A stretch of DNA of 64,000 nt from Xenopus tropicalis (Eukaryota > Chordata > Amphibia > Anura > Pipidae). The notes under the pieces are model-generated. The model searched no databases. It saw only the letters and a program-made list of their open reading frames with translations, and was not told the DNA's origin. Position numbers and translations under genes: made by a program. This document shows, piece by piece, positions 50,139 to 60,728 of the stretch (position 1 is the first letter of the stretch; the number at the start of each line of letters is the position of its first letter). Location: NCBI RefSeq assembly GCF_000004195.4, contig NC_030681.2, forward strand, positions 24,816,482 to 24,880,481, in the 5' to 3' direction.

Positions 50139-51562
50139 TTACAGTAAGAGAAATGCCTCACCCATTCGGAATATTATCCTATGGTAAGATTGCTTTGTGT
50201 TAGAACACTAATATTGAAAATTCATTTGGAAAATGTACCTATAAAAACACTAATAAACATATTTTGTATGCCAGGTTCTGATATTTACCTCTACTTGAAA
50301 GTTGCATTCTACTTTTCAATTTTAGGCTTCATTTTTGAAGGCTTCATAAATTGTGTGAATTAAATTCTTGGGAACTTTGGAAGAAGGATGATTAAAAGTA
50401 AAACAATCATTTTTGGACATTGATAAATAGAGTCTTGAGTGTACAGGTCTGTAGTTTGAGGTTGAAATCATGTTTCTTATTGAGTGTTGGGATTATACCT
50501 GCTTCCCCCACTGACAGCACAGCCAACACAAGTGAATTAGCCTGGTAGGAGCTCAGTTACTTTTGGATTGTTTCCATAAGGCCCAGATGTTTTTGCTAAT
50601 GCTACGAGAGCAACTCTTCTGGTAGCTGAAAACATAAACGTTATGGAATTTGACATCTCAGAATATCAGGAAAATGAATTTAGTAATCCCCACAAGATGA
50701 TTCCCAAAACCATTACAAACCATTTGGGTTCAGGTAGTGTAAATGAATATATTCTTTTTGTTTTCTCCAGCAAACCCCATCACTTCCTTCAACAGTTACA
50801 AGTAGGAATACTATAAGCTTTCTTACTGTTCCTTAACTTTAGATTCAGGTCTAGGATACTATATGAGCTTTTATCTTTGTGGTATACATAGCCAAATTTC
50901 CCATCCAATGACTGCTTTCAGTACAATTGTCCCTTTACTTCTTTCACCATGAGCTGGGCTGCCAAGATTCCTGATCAGGCTGGTGTATAACCTGTGGAAG
51001 TGTGTGTATTTTATTGCAATCCCTGGTTACATGCAGTTGGTATATTAATTATATAATCTAAGCTACTTGGGGAAGATTGATTACTAACAGAAGGAGACAG
51101 GGAAGATCACACTCTTATGCACACTGGGGTTTTTTTTTAACTTGTGACATCCTTGTCTTCTGTTTTACACTTTTCCAGCCTTTGTCCTGGCCAAACCTGT
51201 TGGCTAGATGGATCCTCAGTGGTGGCCCACTTCTATTTCCCCTCCCTCCCTAGGGTGTGATGCTAGCTCCTGACTCATACAGGACGATTGTGCCCGATCA
51301 CCAATGACAATTCCCCTTAGAAGCTGAAGGACTTGTACCGTCATATTCTCCTTGATCCTATGCTGGCTCCATAGTCTTCTTTCTACTATGCTGGGTTAGA
51401 GAGAAAATTTTTTAGGAATTAGGTCCCACCACTTAGCACAGATAAACAAGAAGCTATTCCTTGTATTATAGATCAAGGGGGTAGTGTGAGTTATTTTGGC
51501 CAGATAGGATAAGTTAAAAGTTAAAAAGTTATAAGTTATAAGTTAAAAAATTGTTTTGTTTT
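50139..51562. other. Unique DNA; short open segment of unknown identity on the minus strand
   Basis: About 50425-50560 minus is open for some 46 codons (ending ...GIIPTLNKKHDFNLKLQTC... then stop). A shifted frame gives SNYRPV, reminiscent of a LINE reverse-transcriptase motif, but support is thin. Short 'aagttataagtta' repeats lie at 51510-51548. Confidence 0.3.
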
Positions 51563-51724
51563 GTCTTCTATATATAGCAGCTATGCCAGTTTACTGTATG
51601 TCTATCCATGCCAATGGGCATCAATTTATGGGCATTGTTGTTATGTAAAATACATTTACCTTGCTAGCAAATACCATCATGATTTTATTCTTCCCCTAAC
51701 CCTCCTAGACACAATTCCAGTAAC
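51563..51724 (+). repeat. Left copy of a 162-bp direct duplication
   Basis: 'gtcttctatatatagcagct' to 'acacaattccagtaac'. Matches 53402-53564 with about three differences. Confidence 0.95.
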
Positions 51725-53401
51725 TGTTTGCAATTCAGATCCAGCCTTTTTTTTTACGGATCCCCCCATGTTGTTTATAAAAGCACATATTATAATAATG
51801 ATGTTGCACAAATATATTTTACATGTAGTATGGAATTTATATAGACCTACTTTTGTACTGAAATTAGATCACTGGTTAGTTTCCATCATTTTGTTTGTTC
51901 TCTGCTCATCCACTTAAATGAAAATATAAATGTGGAGACTTTATACAGCCGGCAGTAGGTGCCAGCTTTTGGAAAGCCGACATGTAGCTAAGCAATAACG
52001 TTTCTGTAATGGAAATCTCAACTTAGGGAAAAAGTCATTGTGTTCTCTAAGGGAAAAAAAACCCCCAGATCTTTCAGTATTTCTAAGCCTAAATGCAATG
52101 TGACATTGATAGAAGCCTGTGATGTCGCACTGGAGGTTTCACGAGACACATCTCACATTTTAGAAGTATAAATGTCACAAATGATTTGTTTGAAGACAAA
52201 ACAACTGGCATTATCGAGTCACGAAAAATAAATCTCCCTTTTAAAAGCTGTAACACTATTGGATTCAGATATTATTTATAGGCCATTGTTTCTGTTACTA
52301 AATACACCAATATATGTTTCATTTACCAGTTAACTACCAATACGAAAATCTCTTTATAGTAGACCTGCATGTAACCTTGTAGAGAACAGATGGCTTCTTC
52401 TGATTAACGTATTAAGCACTGGCAACATGGTTTTTCTCAAATAATAGAAAGTGTCAGAAAAAGCTTCAGATAGGTGTCTCGTCAACACAGCCTGTTGCTA
52501 TGACTTTGGCATGGGGGATATGGGAGAAACGGCTGTAAATAGCGCCATTATCGACATGATCAGCACAAGGTCAGGTATAGTTTGTTCAGGAACAGATTGG
52601 AAAAGAACACTTTAATCAAGCAGCAGGTGAATTGATATAAATCAAACAAATTGTATCCTGGGGGCTTATTGCCAGCTGCAGCGCCTCTTTGGAAACTCAT
52701 TCCCGAATCCCCAGAGAGTTTTCCGCACTGCATCATTTATCTTAAGTCCCATTGATTTGGTTAGTACCGCAAAGGTTCTGCTTAATTAGAACAAGTGCAT
52801 ATATCAAATGTGACTCCTACCCAGCAGCAGTCAATAACGTCTAACAAAAAAAGAATAAGAAAGCAGGTTTTCGTAAGCCAGTTGGAGCTAAAGGGCATTG
52901 TGCAATTCCAACACTCCTTAAAGTAAACATCACCCTGGTCAGGAGTAATGTTTACATTACAGAGGGCAATTATTTAAGCTGGCCACATGCACACCAATTA
53001 AGGGAAAGTCAACCCCATTGGCCAGAGGATGATGGCTAACGAGTAAATATGCCCTATAACCCAGAGGAATCGCTAGGCAGCATGGCTATGGCCTGTTGCC
53101 TATTTCATGGGTGACTGATACCCTGATACATGTGGCACATTAAGATATTGAGTTGACCTTATATTGATCACCCTAGAGGTTAAACAACAGACAGTAATGT
53201 AAGCGGCCATACACTACACAAGATATCATTCCCATCATTTGGAGCTGAGCAACCTGTAAATACCTGAGCATGGCTGGACACCATTACATGCACTTCTGTG
53301 CCCTCACAGGGGGCCCTGGATTGTAAGCAAGTCTTGTACAATGTGTCAAATCCCCACGGCAAAGATAAGAGGGGGCCCTGATAGCTGTAGCTTTATTGCC
53401 A
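51725..53401. other. Unique DNA between the duplicated copies
   Basis: Repeat-free over 51930-52960. Nothing coding recognised; candidate for cross-species comparison. Confidence 0.35.
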
Positions 53402-53564
53402 GTCTTCTATATATAGCAGCTATGCCAGTTTACTGTATGTCTATCCATGCCAATGGGCATCAATTTGTGGGCATTGTTGTTATGTAAAATACATTTACCT
53501 TGCTAGCCAATACCATCATGATTTTATTCTTCCCCCTAACCCTCCTAGACACAATTCCAGTAAC
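53402..53564 (+). repeat. Right copy of the 162-bp direct duplication
   Basis: Differs from the left copy by atggg/gtggg, gcaaat/gccaat and one extra C in 'ttccccctaac'. Confidence 0.95.
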
Positions 53565-53683
53565 CGCCGGCGACTTACATGTTCGCCGGTGGGATGGCGG
53601 GTCATGACAACTCGGGGAGATTAGTCGCCCGCGAACATGGAGTTTTGTCGCGGGCGACTAATTTCCCCGTGTGCCAGAGCCCT
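53565..53683. repeat. 'gggcgactaat' MITE fragment
   Basis: 'gattagtcgcccgcgaac' and 'gtcgcgggcgactaat' form an internal inverted repeat, and the segment ends 'tgccagagccctta', typical of the frog family with 'ggctgatg/gggctctgg' ends. Confidence 0.6.
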
Positions 53684-53703
53684 TATATGGCCTTTAAGAA
53701 CAG

Positions 53704-53946
53704 TTAAGCTGGCCATATACACACCGATATATTGTTTCGTATGATATTTGGTGTGTGTATGGTGGATAAACAAGACGACTGATATCGCAAAATCCTTGGA
53801 TATCAGTCGTCTCGTCGATCCGGCAGGACAAAAGATTTTGATCAGGCGCTGTTGAAGGCGCCCGAGCAAAGTCATGCGTTTAGGCTGAATCTTCAGATAG
53901 AGGTAAAATTCCCATTGTTTCTACCTCCGTATCTGACGATTCAGCC
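53704..53946 (+). repeat. 'ttaagctggccata' MITE, right end lost
   Basis: Follows the same order as 14494-14809: 'gctggccatatacacaccgat', 'gatatttggtg', 'aaaagattttgatc', 'attgtttctacctcc', 'cgattcagccctga'. Confidence 0.8.
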
Positions 53947-54949
53947 CTGAACTTTAGTGGAGGGTTCAAACAATCTTTCCTGCGACCAATGTTAGAACTT
54001 GGAGCTGCTATGTCAACTCTTGAAACCAAAGGCAGGAATATATTTCTTGTCACTCAAATGTTGATTAAGTTTCTGATTTACAATTAATTCGGTCTTGCTA
54101 CAGGGATAAAGGTCAATGGTCCCTGGCCCTGGGCAAAATCAAGTTTGCAGGCATTTCATTTTTTCTAGGACTAATGAGTAAGAACTGTTCTGATGAGTAT
54201 GTACTGTGTGTAACCAGTTGGAGGAATATGACAGGAGGCCAATAACCTTAGTTCTGGTGACTAAATGAATGGGTTCCTTAGTGGTAGTGTGTGCTGGTTA
54301 TGAATTGCTAACGTTCATGATCTTCTATGCGCCATGAAGCCCCTCCCCTCAAAGCTCAGAGCAGGAGGCTTACAAAGCAATTTATTGTTTATTATCAAAG
54401 AAAAATCTAAGCTTCTCATCAGTAAGTCAAAGATAGGTCAAAAAAGGAGTATTTCATTGGTTAGGAACACTTAGTAACCCCAAGCTATTTCCAGGCTTTA
54501 AATGCCAAACAAAACATAAAACAGACTATACATATAACAATATACTGTATATACAATACATGTAAAATAAGACTATATATATATATATATTTCACAATTC
54601 TTAACTTGGCTCAAACTATTAGGTTTTCCCTCAACACATTACATAATAGATCACACTTTTCCTGCATAGATATAGAAACAAGAGACCTTATAGGCTTATC
54701 TGATACACCAATCAAACAAACTGGTAGATAAGACTCTAACAGAGTTAGTTGATATAAGACTGTCATTTATGGGTTTATATGATTTATTCAAGGTAAAAAT
54801 AAACTACATTGCCAGCCACTTGGGCTACATGAGCCAAACATCACTCACACAAACATAATTCAGAGCCATATCGTATATAAGTCGTATATTATTGGTGTGT
54901 AATTGGAAAAACAAAGTTTTTGTTACATGCACTGGCACTTACACCAACA
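53947..54949. other. Unique DNA with (TA)n
   Basis: (TA)n at 54571-54590. No exon seen. Confidence 0.4.
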
Positions 54950-54957
54950 CCTTACAA

Positions 54958-55265
54958 CAGTGATCCCCAACCAGTGGCTCCTGAGCAACATGTTGCTCCC
55001 CAACCCCTTGGATGTTGCTCCCAGTGGCCTCAAAGTTGGTGCCCATTTTTGAATTTCTTATTTGGAGGCAAGTTTTGGAGGCATAAAGGCCATCTGTACT
55101 GCTAAACTGTACCTCTAGTAGTCTGCCAGTCCACATTGGGCTACTAATTGACCAATCTAAGTCCTTATTGGTCACCTACTTGGAAAGATTTTGTGCTTGT
55201 GTTGCTCCCCACCCTTTTTTCATTGAAATGTTGCTCACGGGTAAAAAAAAGGTTGGGGATCCCTG
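54958..55265 (+). mobile_element. hAT MITE, CCCCAACC family, copy 5 with perfect TSD
   Basis: 'cagtgatccccaaccagtgg' to 'aaggttggggatccctg'. CCTTACAA at 54950-54957 and 55266-55273, 8/8. Confidence 0.96.
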
Positions 55266-55273
55266 CCTTACAA

Positions 55274-56106
55274 CAAATTGTTTTTTAGGCATATTGTGTG
55301 ACATTAGTATGAAATAATCCACCAAAACGCTTATTCAATCAGGCAAGAGGGAGGTGCACAGGAATAAAATGACAGTCCTTATTAACTTTGATGGTCTTTA
55401 CGGTACCTTTCAATAAAGATACACATGATGGAGGACCAAGGTAGTTTTCTCTCAGCAAGGACTGATTTCACCCCTCATTGCTCCTTATATATCTCCTTGT
55501 ATAAAGGAGAGAATCAATTCTACATACCACCCATACAAAACTAAAGAACCTCTCTGCCGTCAGTATTAGAGCAGCTTTCCGAGGTGGGATGGGTTCCAGG
55601 GCTGCAAGTACATGTATATTTTAAGTTTGTCATTGCAGATTGGTAAAATGAAAGAGAAAACCCTTGAAGGGTGCTGTTGCAGAAGAGACTGTAATTGGGT
55701 AGTGGCCATTAGACCTAGCGACCCATCATTCCTATTAACCTTCAAGTGACACAGGGAAATTGGGAACATTACATCTGATCGCCACTTCTTGGTTAGTGGA
55801 AGAAGATTATCATAATCAGCCATCGAATCCCTCAACCACATGCCAAAAAACAGCCATTTCCGCATCAATCAGCATCATTATCTTTTGCCCATCGTTCAGA
55901 TATGATATATATTTAAATCATGCCTGTGCTGGAAATTTGTCATTAAATGATCTTTAATTTCTTACTGTGATTGTGATCATTCGTAATCGCTCAGTTCTGC
56001 ATATCAGTAAGCTTGCAGGCACCTAAGTCAAAGTGGAATCCCATTAAAATGCTGACAGTTCCATTTCTGTTCAGTTACTGGGATGGTCCTGTATGTAAGG
56101 CAAACG
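55274..56106. other. Unique non-coding DNA
   Basis: No exon or repeat recognised. Confidence 0.4.
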
Positions 56107-56629
56107 TGTAGCACAGTACACTTACAGTTCACGCGTGACACAGGATGTTTCACAAAACAATTCTTTATTACAGTACAGAGGGACATTCACATCCAAGTCA
56201 GGCTGCAGGAACATCAATTCAGAACATCCCAGGCATGCATATAGTTTCAGAGCTTAAACACTTTACCAAACGTGTCACTAAACAGCTTCACCCCCAGGAA
56301 TTTTGCACAACCACCCTCTGGTCCTAGCAGTCCAGTACTCTCCTAGTACCCCACTTCCTGCCAAAGGCCCTTCCCCCTGGTCCCTACACTGACTCTCAGT
56401 TCCTAACTGTGGCCTTACCACGGCTCTTAAGCCCCATATCTCCTCGTTGGGGTCCATACTACCCATACTAAATTGCCTGCCTACCTGGAGTACCTAGTAC
56501 TCCTTACACGGGAGACCCTCGCTATCTGATTCTCTGCCGGACTTGTGTGTCACTCTTTTTTACACTCTTTGGTACACTCTATTCCCCCTCTAGTGGGCAG
56601 GGTCTGTATTACACGTATATTCCACTACA
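56107..56629 (-). repeat. Candidate solo LTR, reverse orientation
   Basis: Read on the minus strand it begins TGTAGTGGAATATACG and ends GTACTGTGCTACA, with a poly(A) signal AATAAA in 'ctgtaataaagaattg' about 60 bp before the end. Length about 523 bp suits a Gypsy- or retrovirus-like LTR. No 5-bp target duplication (aaacg versus ggtac), no primer binding site and no internal coding region are present. Confidence 0.5.
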
Positions 56630-56630
56630 G

Positions 56631-57057
56631 CAGGGGTCTCAAACTCGCGGCCCGCGGGCCATTTGCGGCCCTCGGTACAATATTTTGTGGCCCGCACCAA
56701 CGCCTTCTCAAAAGCAATGAATGGATCGCGATTTTTATTGCGATTCAAGGGATAATGCAAGGCACGGCGGGCGGGAGCTGCTGATTGCGGAAATGACGTT
56801 ATGCCATCATAACAGTTATTATGGGAAGACGTTCTGTGTGCACAATTAGATGCTAAGGAGCTAATTGTGCACACAGAACGTCTTCCCATAATAACTGTTA
56901 TGATGGCATAACGTCATTTCCGCAATCAGCAGCTCCCGCCTGCCGTGCCTTGCATTATCCCTTGAAAGCCAATTTTTTGTGAAATCCCTTATGCGGCCCA
57001 GCCTCATCCTGACTTTGCCTGCTGCGGCCCCCAGGTAAATTGAGTTTGAGCCCCCTG
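56631..57057. mobile_element. hAT element with a 106-bp near-perfect internal hairpin
   Basis: TIRs 'caggggtctcaaactcgcgg' and 'aattgagtttgagccccctg'. CACTACAG at 56623-56630 and 57058-57065, 8/8. Arms 56744-56849 and 56861-56966 pair with one visible mismatch around an 11-bp loop (atgctaaggag). End sequence is of the widespread hAT/Charlie-like type. Confidence 0.95.
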
Positions 57058-57065
57058 CACTACAG

Positions 57066-57439
57066 GTACACTAATACATACAGAGCAGAAAGATGTGGGT
57101 ACGGGTTGGGGGCTGGTCATACAATGGCAACATTTTGTGGGTTAGGGCTGGCCGTGGGTTAAGGTTTTATGGGTTATGGTCAGGTGAGGGTTGACTTTTC
57201 CTGGCCGGCACATCACTACACCACAGCTTCAGCTAATGAATCGTGTGCAAGTGAGCCTATCGATGCTCAGGACCTAGTGATGCACGGATCTTCAAAATGT
57301 GGATCTGCACCGACCCTAATCTGCCTGATTACAACCCAAAACCCACCCAGCCCTGTGCGCTGTCCTAATTTATATGCCCACCCCTCTCTGACATCAAATT
57401 GCCAGTCTGGGAGGCTTTGGATACAATTACATTCAATTT
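57066..57439. other. Unrecognised DNA
   Basis: 'gggttgggggctgg' and 'ggttatggtcaggtgagggtt' motifs resemble frog dispersed repeats; no ends defined. Confidence 0.35.
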
Positions 57440-58105
57440 CCCACAATTAGAGGCACGTTATCAAATACAATATTCATGCTTCTAAAATCCTGAATTTTTC
57501 AAGTTGAAAGTATTGTTAAGACTCGAAAAATTTGAGTTTAAACTGAGGTTCGTTTCCATGAATCCTCTTTATTTTTCCCAAACAAGAATTGCTCCAGCAG
57601 CCATTTTAGGAGCATTGGCACTCATTCTTGGAAAACAATAATGTGTTTAAGTTTCACTTGAAACTGGATGAAACTAAAAACAATGATGGGATTAACTTTC
57701 TCTTGAAAACGTGTAAAATAGAAAACAATAATGTGTTTAAATTCCCCTTAAAGCTGGGTGAAACTAAAAAGAATGAGGGGATTAACTTGTCCTTGAAAAT
57801 GTGTCAAGGAGAGGCTGTAACTGACTATTCTATTCCCCTACTATTCTAAGCCTCCATAAAACTCAATGGTACTCAGCAGATCAAACCTGTCGAATTTTCA
57901 TTTTACAAAAAAAGTTCAATTAAAAATTGATAAATCACAAATTTGCAAAAACATTTTTCGAAAAACTTGAAATTTTTAGGGCACTTTGGGAACAGTAACA
58001 AAAAAATCGAGTTCTGGTGAAAACCCATTCATAAATCTCAAAATTATCTAGAAGTAAGAAAAAATCAGACTTTATCTGAAAATTGCTTAGTAAATGTGCC
58101 CCTAT
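57440..58105. repeat. Element ending 'tagtaaatgtgcccct' with a 90-bp internal duplication
   Basis: Right end 'gcttagtaaatgtgcccct' belongs to the GGGGCACATTTACTAA class. Two 90-bp units start at 57631 and 57721. A 73-codon frame crosses both units as 30-residue repeats. Left end not located. Confidence 0.5.
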
Positions 58106-58785
58106 GTGTTAAGTAGAATACAAAGGTTGAAAAGACGCTATAGGAAAATAAATGTTCATGATGGAAGGGAAAGTCATAGATTTATTTAGCCGCTCTTGGC
58201 TAGAGAAAGTGATGAATTATTTAGCCTCATATTTCCTGATTAAAGAAGCAACATTTCATTCCAGCAGTGGGAAATGCAGCATTTGTTTGATTGCAGCCAA
58301 TGAGAGGCCACACGGTGACAGAAATAACAGATATCCCTCGCACTGTTGTTTCTCTGCTCTGAAAGTCACCACCTTAAACAGATTACACGGTGGGAAAGGT
58401 TAATTGCCTTTTTGATGAGCAGCCAGGTAAGAGAGCTTACAATTTGGGTTTCCTAAATAGACCCCGGGGACTGATCATTTACATGGCAAATTTCTCCCTT
58501 CACGCTAATGATTTATTAGAGCAAAGTCACACAGCTGCAGTGAGGCGATTGCTCACCCAAACGCTGCGCTAAATGACTCCCGGTCACACTGGGAAAGGTC
58601 GGATTTAACTGAACGGCTTCTAGGAACTGAATTTTGGAAAGAATGTACATCAATATGTTTTTCATTTAATAAATGGCATAATGGCTATTATAGGTGGCAT
58701 TTCAGTTTTGTGCTTTTTTTTTTATAGTTGCACCTTGTAAACAATAATGTATCCGATATTATCCCTAAAAGGATTCTATGTACGA
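58106..58785. other. Unique DNA; repeat-free candidate conserved element 58180-58620
   Basis: Balanced composition and no repeat hits by eye. No splice-bounded exon apparent. Confidence 0.3.
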
Positions 58786-58930
58786 GTAACATGGTGGGGC
58801 AGTGGTCAGCGCTAGTGCCTTGCAGTACTGGGTGCTACCCAGGGCATTATGTGCAAGGAGCTAGTATTTCTCCCTGTGCTCTTGGGAGTTTCCCCCACTT
58901 TATGTCTATGATGCTTGGAAATATGTATAA
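58786..58930 (+). repeat. V-SINE-like 5' part
   Basis: 'aacatggtggggcagtggtcagc' and 'ccttgcagtactgggtgc' correspond to the tRNA-derived head (A/B-box region), followed by a decayed central block. Confidence 0.6.
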
Positions 58931-59094
58931 ATACACTATATGTATACCTATGGTGGTATTCAGATAGACCCTTGGGTAATTTTCATTGTTATCTATGTAA
59001 ATGCAATTAGTTTACCTGGCCTCTAGATGGAGCTGGTAACCTTATCACATGACTTTAAGTGGTGGGCTATGGGATTAAAAAGGTTGTACACTCG

Positions 59095-59430
59095 GGGGCA
59101 CATTTATCAAAGTACAATTGGGTCCGAATGGGAAAATTTTTTATTTTTTCTAATTTATAGAACTTTGCGTATTTTCCACTATATTTTCGTTAATTTCCGC
59201 GACTTTTCCATGCTTTGCGTCAAATCATGCACAGAAGGTTCATTGAAGTCAGAAAGTTTTTCGCGCCATTTATGATCGTTCGGATACAAAAATTTTGTAA
59301 CTTTCGGATTGTACCGTGATATTTTCGTACGAGCACAATAAGAATTTTCACATTATCAACGCACATTAGAAATTATAGTACCAATTGTACTTAGAAACAT
59401 CTGAAATTCAGACTTTGATAAATGTGCCCC
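59095..59430. repeat. MITE with 'ggggcacatttatcaaag' ends
   Basis: 'ggggcacatttatcaaagta' mirrors 'actttgataaatgtgcccc'. 336 bp; flanks tcg/tca. Confidence 0.88.
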
Positions 59431-59633
59431 TCAGTGTTCTTTGTACTGCACCAGGGGAAGGACCCAAGAGGTCCGAAACATGTAGTGCTATGCATCTCTA
59501 AATAAACACACAGAACTTGCTTGGCTCTCTAGTGGAATTTGTTATTTTTCATATTATATACTGAAGTGGACCTGGGGAACCAAAAACCACTGTTGGATTG
59601 GGCCCTTGGGCCCAATACTAAACTTAAAGGGAC
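59431..59633. other. Dispersed-repeat-like segment
   Basis: 'aggaagacc...gaggtccgaaacatg...aataaacaca' resembles a tail shared by several vertebrate retroelements. Family not assigned. Confidence 0.4.
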
Positions 59634-60054
59634 AGTAACACGAAAAAATGAAAGTGTATAAAAGTAATTACTATATAATGTAATGCTGCCCTGTACTGGT
59701 ACAACTGGTGTGTTTTCCTTAGAAAGACTACTATAGTTTATATAATAAAGCTTCTGTGTAGCCACGGGGGCGGCCATTTACAGGAGAAAAGGCACAGGTT
59801 ACTTAGCAGATAACAGATAAAACCCAATTATATTCTACAAAGCTTATCTGTTATCTGCTACTGTATGTGCCGGTGCCTTTTCTCCTTTTTCCCAGCTTCA
59901 ATGGCTGCCCCCGTGTTGACATAGCAGCTCATTTATATAAACTATAGTAGCGTTTCTGTTGCAAACTTACCAGTTTTACCAGCGCAGGGCAACTGTACAT
60001 TATATTTTAATTACTTTAAAACACTTTCATTTTTTGGTGTAACTGTTCCTTTAA
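59634..60054. repeat. Complete T2-type foldback MITE
   Basis: TTAAAGGGACAGTAACACG at the left is mirrored by 'gtaactgttcctttaa' at the right; TTAA at both ends. Inner parts pair along most of the length ('gcagataacagataa'/'ttatctgttatctgc'). 421 bp. Confidence 0.93.
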
Positions 60055-60069
60055 AGTATTGGTGGCTTC

Positions 60070-60300
60070 AGATTGCATTTTTCTTTTGACACAGTTTCCC
60101 CCAGTTACTCCAGCTTCTTCCCACGCTCCAAAAACACACGGGCAGGACAACTGCCTTCTGATAATTACTGACCACGGTGTAGGGTAGGAATCATAGATTG
60201 TAAGCTATTGGAGCAGGGAGTGGTATGAATGATCTATTAAGCCTATAAACAAATGTAGAATATATTAGCACTATATCAATTAAGAATAATAACATAATAA
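60070..60300 (+). repeat. V-SINE-like 3' part
   Basis: 'ccagcttcttcccacgctcc', 'atagattgtaagctattgga' and a tail 'tagcactatatcaattaag' with (TAA)-like end. Possibly the partner of 58786-58930, separated by later MITE insertions. Confidence 0.6.
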
Positions 60301-60306
60301 GATACA

Positions 60307-60728
60307 TTAAAGAGGTGGTTCACCTTTAAGTATAGAAATCCCTATTCCTAGAAACTTTGCAACTGGTCTTCATTTTTTATTCTTTATAGTTTTTGAGATA
60401 TTTGCCTTCTTCTACCTCTTTCCAGCTTTCAAATGAGAGGTCACTGACCCCAGCAAGCACAGACCTACTGCTCTGTGCGGCTACAATTTTATTGTTATTA
60501 TTACTGTTTATAGCTTATCTATCTATTCAGTCCCCCTCATATACTTATTCAAATCTAAAAAATAAGATCCTAGAATCAGATAGCTGATGAAACATCACAC
60601 TGGAGAGCTTCTGAACAAAATCAGAAATGCCATGATAAATAAAAATGAAGACCAATTGCAAACTGTTTCAGACTTTCACTGTCTACATCATGCTAAAAGT
60701 TAATTTAAAGGCAAACTACACCATTACC
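60307..60728 (+). repeat. T2-type MITE ('ggtggttcacc' subfamily), copy 3
   Basis: TTAAAGAGGTGGTTCACC at 60307; body matches 12.0 and 22.4 kb; right end decayed ('ttaaaggcaaactacacca'). Confidence 0.85.

Noticed and set aside
51561..51917. A 118-codon plus-strand frame with hydrophobic stretches
   Set aside because: It starts inside the 162-bp duplication, and the second copy does not maintain an equivalent frame. AT-rich sequence gives such Leu/Ile/Tyr-rich translations by chance.
56590..56889. Overlapping frames on both strands at 56.5-56.9 kb
   Set aside because: Produced by the hAT hairpin arms; no domain.
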